Source: Chloroflexota bacterium (GTDB taxonomy: Bacteria > Chloroflexota > Limnocylindria > Limnocylindrales > CSP1-4). From it: 5,826 nucleotides of DNA. The translations under genes were made by a program, and so were the position numbers. A model generated the notes under the pieces. The model was given only the letters and a program-made list of their open reading frames with translations, did no database searches and was not told the DNA's origin. The first letter of the stretch is position 1. Each line of letters begins with the position of its first letter. This document shows positions 1-5,497 of this stretch, piece by piece. The DNA is taken from positions 1-5,826 of the forward strand of contig JAJYXX010000132.1 of NCBI GenBank assembly GCA_021801545.1, in the 5' to 3' direction.

Positions 1-32
1 GTCCGGCCGCCCTCAGCCAGCGGTCGAGCGCG

Positions 33-173
33 ATGCGCCGACAGCGGCGCCGCAGCGCGGCCACCAACCATCTGTACTGCGCCACGAACGGCTGCACGAC
101 CCATCTCGAGGTCGACACGACGTCGGGGGTTGCTGTCTGCCCGATCTGCGGCTACCGGCGCCGCCTGAGCTGA
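33..173 (+). CDS. Small zinc-ribbon protein (46 aa from ATG 33; start uncertain, may begin upstream of window)
   Basis: Reading from the ATG at 33 gives 46 residues ending at TGA 171-173. The protein has an Arg-rich start (MRRQRRR) and two cysteine pairs: C16-x4-C21 (CATNGC) and C36-x2-C39 (CPICG), 14 residues apart. This is the pattern of a treble-clef or zinc-ribbon knuckle that binds one Zn2+. Such tiny proteins often bind nucleic acid or act as partners of larger proteins, but nothing here gives a specific role. The frame is open back to the window edge and the ATG has no clear Shine-Dalgarno sequence, so the true start may lie upstream and the protein may be longer. It is followed by a hairpin and a 280-nt non-coding gap, so it is probably not co-transcribed with the transporter genes. 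Cysteine spacing plus GC-biased codons make this likely to be a real gene, but I do not recognise the family. Confidence 0.6.
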   Translation: MRRQRRRSAATNHLYCATNGCTTHLEVDTTSGVAVCPICGYRRRLS

Positions 174-177
174 CCCG

Positions 178-198
178 GGCGGCCTGACCGAGGTCGCC
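178..198 (+). terminator. GC-rich hairpin just after the zinc-ribbon gene, candidate terminator
   Basis: The arms GGCGGCCT (178-185) and AGGTCGCC (191-198) pair over 8 bp, with one G-U pair, around a 5-nt loop. The hairpin starts 4 nt after the stop codon at 173. No T-run follows, so it is not a classical intrinsic terminator. In very GC-rich genomes such U-less hairpins sometimes end transcription. Its position is the main argument for it. Confidence 0.35.
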
Positions 199-273
199 TC
201 ATCACCGCCGCCGGCCTCGCCACCATGGCCGGCCCCATCACCCCCGCCAGTCTCGGGCACCGCCGCCGGCCAC

Positions 274-304
274 CGTCGGGCCTCGGCCACACGTCGGGCC
301 TCGG
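274..304 (+). repeat. Two direct copies of CGTCGGGCCTCGG, 18 bp apart, upstream of the candidate promoter
   Basis: The identical 13-mer CGTCGGGCCTCGG occurs at 274-286 and 292-304. The start-to-start distance is 18 bp, a little under two helical turns. The second copy ends 3 bp before the TTGACA at 308. Paired direct repeats touching a -35 box could be an activator or repressor site for the transporter operon. They could equally be a chance duplication in GC-rich DNA. The 13-mers are exact; the operator role is inference. Confidence 0.4.
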
Positions 305-307
305 GCA

Positions 308-336
308 TTGACACAGCCGGTCGACACGCGGACACT
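308..336 (+). promoter_or_regulatory. Candidate sigma-70-type promoter of the transporter operon
   Basis: A perfect -35 hexamer TTGACA lies at 308-313. After a 17-bp spacer comes GACACT at 331-336, a partial -10 box that keeps the two most important positions (A at position 2, T at position 6). Transcription would begin near 343 and give a leader of roughly 115 nt before the ATG at 460. The whole surrounding gap is GC-rich, so a TTGACA with optimal spacing stands out. The weak -10 box would fit a promoter that needs an activator. No experimental support is available from sequence alone. Confidence 0.45.
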
Positions 337-374
337 TCGGCGCAACCGGAGTACCCGCCTGAAGCGCGCGTCTG

Positions 375-394
375 GGTGGCGCTCATCGCCCACC
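375..394 (+). promoter_or_regulatory. Small hairpin in the 5' leader of the lipoprotein mRNA
   Basis: GGTGGCG (375-381) pairs with CGCCCACC (387-394) over 7 bp, with one bulged C at 391 and a 5-nt loop. It lies in the inferred leader, about 50 nt before the Shine-Dalgarno sequence. I see no known riboswitch core, and in particular no purine-riboswitch-like three-way junction that I can recognise. At this GC content a hairpin of this size may have no function. The rest of 174-459 holds no gene that I can support. Confidence 0.2.
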
Positions 395-444
395 TGAACT
401 CGTCTGTCCGGCCCGGGTTCCGTTGCCCACGGTCGCTGTCACCC

Positions 445-450
445 GGAGGG
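445..450 (+). promoter_or_regulatory. Shine-Dalgarno GGAGGG that sets the lipoprotein start at ATG 460
   Basis: GGAGGG lies 9 nt before the ATG at 460. The alternative in-frame GTG at 376 has no comparable site, and starting there would put 28 residues of unrelated sequence in front of an otherwise normal lipoprotein signal. The ATG at 460 is therefore preferred. Confidence 0.75.
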
Positions 451-459
451 ATCTCTGCC

Positions 460-1605
460 ATGTCCGACCGCTGCCGCTCGATAGATCCCGACACCGAGAC
501 GCTCACGCCCAGGCTCAGGCTTCCGGTCGCCTTCGCGACGCTCGTCATGGCCCTGGCCCTGGCCGCCTGCCAGGGCGCTGCAACGACCCCCGCTGCGACC
601 TCCGCGACTCCGCCGGCGCCCGAGGCGTCCGCGGCACCATCGGCCGGCGGGTCGAGCGCCAGCCCGGAGGCTCGCAAGCTGAAGGTGTTCGGCGCCTTCG
701 CGACCGCGATCGAGGAACCCTGGGACGGCGTCATCCACGCCGCGCTGCAGGCCGAGAAGGATGCCGGGCGGATCGACTACCAGTTCACCGACTCGATCGG
801 CTACTCGGGCGACATGGAGCGCGTCCTCCGCGAGGTCGCCGAGAAGGACCAGCCCGACGTCATCTTCGGCGACGCGTTCGGCAACGAGGAAGCGGTGCGC
901 CGGGTGGCGGCCGAGTACCCCGCGATCGCCTTCGTGTTCGGGTCCGGTGGGGGCCCCGCCGACCCGAACTTCTCGGTCTTCGATAACTGGATCCACGAGC
1001 CCGCGTACCTGGCCGGCGTGCTCGCCGGCGGGCTGACGAAGTCGAACGTGATCGGTGCCGTCGGCGGTTACCCGGTGCCCGAGGTCAACCGGATCGTCAA
1101 CGCCTTCACGAAGGGCGCCCAGGACGTGAACCCCAAAGTCGACGTCAAGGTCACGTTCATCAGCAGCTGGTTCGACCCGGCCGCAGCCAAGGAGGCCGCT
1201 CTCGCCCAGGTTGGCGCCGGCGCGGACATCCTGTTCGCCGAGCGCTTCGGGGTGATCGAGGCCGCGGTCGAGAAGAACGTCCTGGCGATCGGCAACATGA
1301 GCGACCAGAAGAACCTCGCCCCGAAGAACGTGGTGACGAGCGTCACCTGGAACATGGATCCGACCGTGAAGTATGTCCTGGACCAGGTCCTCGCCGGTGC
1401 GTACACGGCGCAGGACCTGAAGGACTTCAGCATGGTCGCCAAGGGCGGCGCCGCACTTTCCGAGATCAACAAGGACGTCGTCGGTGGCGTCCCCCAGGAC
1501 CTGATCGACAAGGTGATGGCGCGCGAGGCCGAGATCAAGGCCGGCACATTCCGGGTCGACATCAACGAGGCGCAGCCGGCCGGCTCGACCGTCAAGGGAG
1601 GCTAG
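460..1605 (+). CDS. BMP-family ABC transporter substrate-binding lipoprotein
   Basis: This is the extracellular solute receptor of the importer encoded by the next three genes. The 381-residue product from ATG 460 has a basic N-region, a hydrophobic core at about residues 19-36, and a lipobox LAAC with the lipidated Cys at 37. An Ala/Pro/Ser/Thr-rich linker (about 38-72) tethers the domain to the membrane. The Bmp/Med-type periplasmic-binding fold (PF02608 type) starts near residue 73 with KVFGAF. Family-like segments follow: PDVIFGDAFGNEEAV, IHEPAYLAGVLAG, SNVIGAVGGYPVPEVNR, FISSWFDPAAAKEAA and ADILFAERFGVIEAA. Known relatives (PnrA/TmpC, BmpA of lactococci) bind nucleosides. In this subgroup the usual GG-x-D stretch reads GGYPVPEVNR, so purine-nucleoside binding should not be assumed. 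It is probably the first gene of the operon and is preceded by a candidate promoter. The family call is firm; the ligand is open, with cytosine or cytidine-like compounds suggested only by the downstream deaminase. Confidence 0.93.
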   Translation: MSDRCRSIDPDTETLTPRLRLPVAFATLVMALALAACQGAATTPAATSATPPAPEASAAPSAGGSSASPEARKLKVFGAFATAIEEPWDGVIHAALQAEKDAGRIDYQFTDSIGYSGDMERVLREVAEKDQPDVIFGDAFGNEEAVRRVAAEYPAIAFVFGSGGGPADPNFSVFDNWIHEPAYLAGVLAGGLTKSNVIGAVGGYPVPEVNRIVNAFTKGAQDVNPKVDVKVTFISSWFDPAAAKEAALAQVGAGADILFAERFGVIEAAVEKNVLAIGNMSDQKNLAPKNVVTSVTWNMDPTVKYVLDQVLAGAYTAQDLKDFSMVAKGGAALSEINKDVVGGVPQDLIDKVMAREAEIKAGTFRVDINEAQPAGSTVKGG

Positions 1606-1641
1606 CCTGTCCACGCGGTCGGTCGATCGTCGTCACCCATC

Positions 1642-1645
1642 GGAG
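1642..1645 (+). promoter_or_regulatory. Shine-Dalgarno GGAG very close to the ATPase GTG start
   Basis: GGAG ends only 2 nt before the GTG at 1648, closer than the usual 5-10 nt. No better in-frame start exists: upstream codons back to the TAG at 1603 contain no ATG or GTG, and the next GTG (1669) has no Shine-Dalgarno sequence. A weak start here may keep the ATPase below the level of the lipoprotein, which is the usual need for these importers. Confidence 0.4.
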
Positions 1646-1647
1646 AC

Positions 1648-3204
1648 GTGAGCCGGGCGAACCCGGGCGTGGCCGGCTCGACGGGCCGGGCTGGCTCGAC
1701 GGGCCGGGCCGACATCGCCGTCGAGCTCCAGGGGATCACGAAGCGGTTCGGGGACCTCGTCGCGAACGACCACGTCGACTTCGACGTGCGGCGTGGCGAG
1801 GTCCACGCCCTGCTCGGTGAGAACGGGGCTGGCAAGACAACCCTGATGCGGATCCTGTACGGCCTGACCGCCCCCGACGAGGGTGAGATCCGGATCGACG
1901 GACGACCGGTGACCGTCCGCTCGCCGAAGGACGCGATCGCGGCCGGGATCGGGATCGTGACCCAGCACTTCTCGCTCGTCCGACCGATGACCGTCGCCGA
2001 GAACCTCGCCCTCGGCCGGACGGGCGGCTTCCGCCTCGACCTCGAGCGCACCCGCCGCCAGGTCGCCGGCGCCTCCGAGCGGTTTGGCATCCGGGTCGAC
2101 CCGGCGGCCATCGTCGGCGAGCTCTCGATCGGCGAGCAGCAACGGGTCGAGATCCTGAAGGCACTGGCGCGCGATTGTCGCGTCCTCATCCTCGACGAAC
2201 CGACGGCCGTCCTCGTGCCACAGGAGGTCGAGGCGCTCTTCATGACCCTCCGCCGGCTCGTCGCCGACGGCCTGGCCGTCGTCTTCATCAGCCACAAGCT
2301 CGGCGAGGTCCGGGCGATCAGCGACCGAGTGAGCGTGCTGCGTCGGGGCGCGATGGTCGGGACGGTCCCGGGCTCGACCGACGAACGTGAGCTCGCCCGG
2401 ATGATGGTCGGCCGCCCAACATTCGGGGTGGCCCGGAGCGAACCGACCGGCGGCGAGGCGGAGGTCCTGCTGCGGGTGAGCGGTCTCCGGGCAGCCGGCC
2501 GGCACGGCCTGCCGGCCCTCCACGACGTCACGTTCGAGATCCGGCGGGGCGAGATCCTCGGCGTCGCCGGCGTCTCCGGGAACGGCCAGACCGAGCTCGT
2601 CGAGGTGCTCTCGGGGATGCGCCATCCCGCCGCCGGTTCGATCACCGTCGACGGAACCGAGCTGGCCGGGGCGACACCAACAGCGATGATGGCGGCCGGC
2701 GTCGGACGGATCCCCGAGGACCGCCACGCCAGCCTCGTGGCCGACCTGAGCGTCGCCGACAACCTCGTCCTCGAGCGGCTCGACGACTTCACCACCCGGA
2801 CCGGGCTCGATGAGCGCCGGATCCGCGAGCACGCGACGATGCTGATCGAGCGCTTCGACATCCGCGCCCGACCCGAGGATCGGGTAACCACGCTCTCCGG
2901 GGGCAACATCCAGAAGGTGCTCCTGGCGCGGGTCCTCTCGCGCCAGCCGAAGGTGATCGTCGTCGCCCAGCCGACCCGCGGGCTCGACATCGGGGCGACC
3001 GAATACGTGCGCGGCGAGCTGCTCGCGCGGCGCGCTGCCGGAGCCGCCGTGCTCCTCGTCTCCGAGGATCTCGACGAGCTCCTCGCCCTGGCCGATCGGC
3101 TGATCGTCCTCTACGAGGGACGGATCGTCGGCGAGATACCGGCCGCCGACGCCGACCCCGAACGACTCGGGATCCTGATGTCGGGTCGCGGCAGGGCCGC
3201 GTAG
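1648..3204 (+). CDS. ABC transporter ATPase with two fused nucleotide-binding domains (nucleoside/sugar type)
   Basis: This cytoplasmic motor of the importer has 518 residues, close to the usual length for NupA/YufO/RbsA-like double ATPases. Domain 1 has Walker A GENGAGKTT (57-65), Q-loop Gln106 (VTQHFSLV), signature LSIGEQQR (159-166), Walker B LILDEPT (180-186) and the switch His216 (ISHK). Domain 2 has the family's degenerate set: a P-loop GVSGNGQT (308-315 region) without the Lys, signature LSGGNIQK (416-423), Walker B VVAQPTRGLD with Gln at the catalytic Glu position, and SED instead of SH at the switch. ATP hydrolysis is thus expected mainly from domain 1, as is normal for this family. 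The first 22 residues are a non-conserved Gly/Ser/Arg-rich extension containing the tandem repeat at 1675-1709. The start is a GTG with a tight Shine-Dalgarno spacing, 42 nt after the lipoprotein stop. The next gene begins 2 nt after the stop, so translation is probably coupled. Confidence 0.95.
   Translation: MSRANPGVAGSTGRAGSTGRADIAVELQGITKRFGDLVANDHVDFDVRRGEVHALLGENGAGKTTLMRILYGLTAPDEGEIRIDGRPVTVRSPKDAIAAGIGIVTQHFSLVRPMTVAENLALGRTGGFRLDLERTRRQVAGASERFGIRVDPAAIVGELSIGEQQRVEILKALARDCRVLILDEPTAVLVPQEVEALFMTLRRLVADGLAVVFISHKLGEVRAISDRVSVLRRGAMVGTVPGSTDERELARMMVGRPTFGVARSEPTGGEAEVLLRVSGLRAAGRHGLPALHDVTFEIRRGEILGVAGVSGNGQTELVEVLSGMRHPAAGSITVDGTELAGATPTAMMAAGVGRIPEDRHASLVADLSVADNLVLERLDDFTTRTGLDERRIREHATMLIERFDIRARPEDRVTTLSGGNIQKVLLARVLSRQPKVIVVAQPTRGLDIGATEYVRGELLARRAAGAAVLLVSEDLDELLALADRLIVLYEGRIVGEIPAADADPERLGILMSGRGRAA
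1675..1709 (+). repeat. 18-bp tandem duplication in the ATPase N-terminus (GSTGRA twice)
   Basis: The 17-mer GGCTCGACGGGCCGGGC occurs at 1675-1691 and again at 1693-1709, with period 18 bp. It keeps the reading frame and adds the peptide AGSTGR twice (about residues 9-20) before the conserved start of the first ATP-binding domain. It looks like a recent slippage duplication in a tolerant N-terminal extension. Confidence 0.8.
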
Positions 3205-3206
3205 CG

Positions 3207-4514
3207 ATGGCGATCGGCGAGCACACGGCGGGACCGCCATCCGGCCGACGCCCGGGTGGCGCGGGTGGACCGTGGCGCGCCTGGCTGCCCGCCCTCGCGG
3301 CCGACTGGCGATCACCCTGGTCGATGCCTGCGCTCGTGGTCATCGCGGTCTGTCTCACCCTCACCCTCACCGCCGGGCCGATTCTGCTCGCCGGGGCGAA
3401 CCCGCTCGACGCCTACGGGGAGTACCTCGTCGTCCCGCTCACGTCGCGCTACACGTTCCTCGAGGTGCTCGTGGCGAGCACGCCGCTCCTCTTCACCGGG
3501 GCCGCGGTCGGGATCGCGTTCCGAGCGGGCTACTGGAACATCGGCGCCGAAGGGCAGCTGCTCCTCGGCGCCGTCGCCGCGGCCGGGATCGGACAGGTCG
3601 TCGGCGAGCTGCCGCCGTTGGTCACCCTGCCCCTCATGGTCGCCGGGGGCGCCGTGGCGGGCGCCGGCTGGGCGCTCGTGCCCGCCCTGCTGCGGGTGCG
3701 GTTCCGGATCGACGAAGTCGTCACGACGCTCCTGCTCAACCCGGTCGCCCTCCTGTTCGTGAACGGCCTGCTCCAGGGACCGTGGCGCGACCCGGTGTCT
3801 GGCTTCCCGGAATCGCCCCGGATCGCAGCCGGCGCCGAACTGCCACAGCTCGTCGAGCGCTCGCGCCTTCACGGCGGGTTCGTCCTGGCGATCCTGATCA
3901 TCGTGGCCGCCTGGTACGTCCTGGCCCGGACACCCGCCGGGCTCCGGCTCCGGGCGGCCGGTCTCAGCCCGCACGCGGCGCGCTTCGCCGGGATCGACGT
4001 GCCCCGGACGCTCCTGCGGGCAGCCCTCGTGAGCGGGGCGATCGCGGGGATCGCCGGGATGAGCGAGGTGGCCGGGATCCAGTACCGCCTGACCGGCGGC
4101 CTGTCGGCCGGCTACGGGTACACCGGGATCGTCGTTGCGACGCTGGGGGCGCTGTCGATGCCCGGTGTCATGCTCGCCGCCCTCTTCCTGGGCGACCTGA
4201 CCGTCGGCGCCAGTTCCGCCGGGCGGGCGCTCGCGATCCCCTCGCAGCTCGGCGCGGTCGTCCAGGGGACGCTCCTGCTCGTCACGATCGGGCTGCTCGC
4301 GGTCCGGCGCAACCGGCTGAGCCGGGCGGTCGAGCCGGCGGCGGGCGAGGTGGCCGTCGCCGCCGAGCAGGTCACCGGTGAGGAGCTCCCTGCGGCCGCG
4401 ACCGCGATCGAGGAGGCGGGCGAGCTCGAGGTCGACGGATGGCCGGAGAAGGACAGGCCCGACCCGACGGGCGAGAGCGGTCGACCGCCGGCGGCCGGGG
4501 AGTCGAACCGATGA
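3207..4514 (+). CDS. ABC transporter permease, BPD_transp_2 / NupP-YufP type
   Basis: This is one of the two membrane subunits of the nucleoside-class importer, 435 residues long. A Gly/Arg/Pro-rich cytoplasmic N-terminus (1-38) is followed by a first hydrophobic helix at about 41-63 and about eight further helices to near residue 365. Family marks are WNIGAEGQ (110-117), DEVVTTLLLN (169-178), which is the segment typical of the first permease of such pairs, and the RLRAAGLSPHAARFAGI loop (about 248-264) that contacts the ATPase. The last 70 residues (from about 366) form a hydrophilic tail rich in Glu, Asp, Ala and Pro that is not part of the conserved fold. The gene starts 2 nt after the ATPase stop, with only a weak AGGG (3193-3196) as Shine-Dalgarno, so it probably depends on coupled translation. 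Its TGA overlaps the next start (ATGA at 4511-4514). The family is secure; the substrate is not set by this subunit alone. Confidence 0.94.
   Translation: MAIGEHTAGPPSGRRPGGAGGPWRAWLPALAADWRSPWSMPALVVIAVCLTLTLTAGPILLAGANPLDAYGEYLVVPLTSRYTFLEVLVASTPLLFTGAAVGIAFRAGYWNIGAEGQLLLGAVAAAGIGQVVGELPPLVTLPLMVAGGAVAGAGWALVPALLRVRFRIDEVVTTLLLNPVALLFVNGLLQGPWRDPVSGFPESPRIAAGAELPQLVERSRLHGGFVLAILIIVAAWYVLARTPAGLRLRAAGLSPHAARFAGIDVPRTLLRAALVSGAIAGIAGMSEVAGIQYRLTGGLSAGYGYTGIVVATLGALSMPGVMLAALFLGDLTVGASSAGRALAIPSQLGAVVQGTLLLVTIGLLAVRRNRLSRAVEPAAGEVAVAAEQVTGEELPAAATAIEEAGELEVDGWPEKDRPDPTGESGRPPAAGESNR
4497..4502 (+). promoter_or_regulatory. Shine-Dalgarno GGGGAG that sets the second permease start at ATG 4511
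   Basis: GGGGAG lies 8 nt before the ATG at 4511, inside the end of the preceding gene. It favours this start over the in-frame ATG at 4439, which would add 24 hydrophilic residues before the first membrane helix and overlap the first permease by 76 nt. Confidence 0.75.
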
Positions 4515-5425
4515 CGTTCCTGGTCGACCTTCTCGCGGCAACGCTCCGCAACGCGACCCCGCTCGTCTACGGGACGGTCGGCGAGACCTATGCCGAGCGC
4601 TCGGGCGTCCTCAACCTCGGCATCGAGGGGACGATGTATGCTGGCGCCTTTTTCGGCTTCGCGGCGGCCTACGCGAGCGGCTCGTTGCTCGTCGGGCTCG
4701 GGGCCGCGCTCGCGGTCGGGCTGCTCGCCGGTGCGCTCATGGGGCTCTTGACGGTGACCCTCGGGGCCAACCAGCACGTCTCCGGGATCGGGCTGACGAT
4801 CGGCCTGGTCGGACTCTCGGAGTTCGTCAACCGGCTGCTCTTCCGGGGCGGCGAGCTGCAGCGGATCGAGCCGTTCCCGCTCGTCGAACCGCCGGCCTTC
4901 CTCGGCCCGCTCGCTCCGATCTTCAGCCAGTACGCGCTGACCTATCTCGCCTTCCTCGTCCTCGTCCCGCTCGCCTGGTGGATCCTCCGCGGCACGAGCT
5001 TCGGGCTCGAGCTGCGCGCCGTGGGCGAGAACCCGGAGGCGGCCGATGCGGCCGGGATCAGCGTCGCGCGCACCCGCTACCTGGCGTTGATGTTCGGGGG
5101 CGCGCTCATGGGCCTCGGCGGGGCGGTCTTCACCCTGGCCTCGCTCGGCAGCTTCACCCTCGACATCATCGCCGGCCGGGGCTGGGTATGCATCGCGCTC
5201 GTGATCTTCGGACGCTGGCGGATCGGACGCGGGGTGATCGGGGCCCTCCTCTTCTCGGCCGTCTACTCGCTCCAGCTCCGGCTACGGATCCTGCCCGGCT
5301 GGGGCGACGTCCCGTTCGAGCTCCTGCTCGCCCTCCCCTACCTCGTCGTCATCCTCGCCCTCGCCATCTCCGGCCGGAACGTCGCCTACCCGGGCGCGTA
5401 CCTGAAGCCGTACCGCCGAACCTGA
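4511..5425 (+). CDS. ABC transporter permease, BPD_transp_2 / NupQ-YufQ type
   Basis: This is the second membrane subunit, expected to pair with the product of the gene before it. It has 304 residues, normal for YufQ/RnsD-like permeases. Family segments are ERSGVLNLGIEGTM (29-42), GANQHVSGIGLT (85-96), the cytoplasmic loop LRAVGENPEAADAAGI (168-183) that docks on the ATPase, and GRGWVCIALVIFGRW near 235-250. About eight to nine hydrophobic helices are visible, including about 46-82, 141-159 and 192-215. The protein ends with the short hydrophilic tail YLKPYRRT. The start overlaps the stop of the first permease by 4 nt (ATGA), which gives strong translational coupling and equal subunit amounts. 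The TGA stop lies inside the first copy of a 14-bp tandem repeat and is followed by C, a context known to be leaky. The downstream deaminase is in the same frame. Confidence 0.95.
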   Translation: MTFLVDLLAATLRNATPLVYGTVGETYAERSGVLNLGIEGTMYAGAFFGFAAAYASGSLLVGLGAALAVGLLAGALMGLLTVTLGANQHVSGIGLTIGLVGLSEFVNRLLFRGGELQRIEPFPLVEPPAFLGPLAPIFSQYALTYLAFLVLVPLAWWILRGTSFGLELRAVGENPEAADAAGISVARTRYLALMFGGALMGLGGAVFTLASLGSFTLDIIAGRGWVCIALVIFGRWRIGRGVIGALLFSAVYSLQLRLRILPGWGDVPFELLLALPYLVVILALAISGRNVAYPGAYLKPYRRT

Positions 5426-5456
5426 CCCGCCGAACCCGACCCGCCGAACCCGACCC
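5415..5456 (+). repeat. Three tandem copies of a 14-bp unit (GCCGAACCCGACCC) across the permease stop codon
   Basis: The copies are 5415-5428, 5429-5442 and 5443-5456. Copies 2 and 3 are identical. Copy 1 differs by one base, T instead of C at 5423. That T makes the TGA stop (5423-5425) of the second permease; in the other copies the same triplet reads CGA. The array fills most of the first half of the 72-nt gap before the deaminase and has no inverted symmetry of note, so it is not a terminator. Confidence 0.85.
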
Positions 5457-5486
5457 AGGCGCTCCGCGCCGCCATCGCCAGACCGC

Positions 5487-5492
5487 AGGAGG
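5487..5492 (+). promoter_or_regulatory. Strong Shine-Dalgarno AGGAGG for the deaminase
   Basis: The full consensus AGGAGG lies 5 nt before the ATG at 5498. It is the best ribosome site in the window, so the deaminase can be translated on its own rather than only by coupling to the permease. Confidence 0.8.
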
Positions 5493-5497
5493 TGTTC

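Noticed and set aside
376..459. GTG 376 as start of the lipoprotein
   Set aside because: It would place 28 non-signal residues ahead of a good lipoprotein signal and lacks a Shine-Dalgarno sequence, whereas ATG 460 has GGAGGG 9 nt upstream.
343..459. Riboswitch (purine or other) in the lipoprotein leader
   Set aside because: No conserved core or multi-stem junction could be recognised by eye, only one small bulged hairpin. A covariance-model search of 174-459 would decide.
439..1614. Long - strand open frame opposite the lipoprotein (391 codons)
   Set aside because: There is no recognisable motif and no ribosome site. The + strand reading has a lipobox and a BMP domain.
1602..3315. Long open frames on the - strand opposite the ATPase (462 and 560 codons)
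   Set aside because: Their products are low-complexity, rich in Arg, Ser, Asp and Pro, and match no family. The + strand has a full-length, motif-complete ABC ATPase. GC-rich DNA with few stops produces such mirror frames.
4439..4510. ATG 4439 as start of the second permease
   Set aside because: It adds a hydrophilic segment that merely reads the first permease's tail in another frame. ATG 4511 has GGGGAG and the typical ATGA overlap.
3312..4541. Long - strand open frame opposite the first permease (409 codons)
   Set aside because: The translation is Arg/Asp/Gly-rich with no domain or membrane pattern, and the + strand permease carries clear family motifs.
5415..5456. 14-bp repeats considered as a CRISPR-like or attachment-site array
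   Set aside because: The copies are directly adjacent with no spacers, and no integrase or Cas gene is visible. They form a simple tandem repeat.
5458..5470. GGCGC-TCC-GCGCC hairpin between the permease and the deaminase, considered as a terminator
   Set aside because: It is only 5 bp with a 3-nt loop and no T-run, and it lies before a gene with a strong ribosome site. A chance GC-rich hairpin is more likely.
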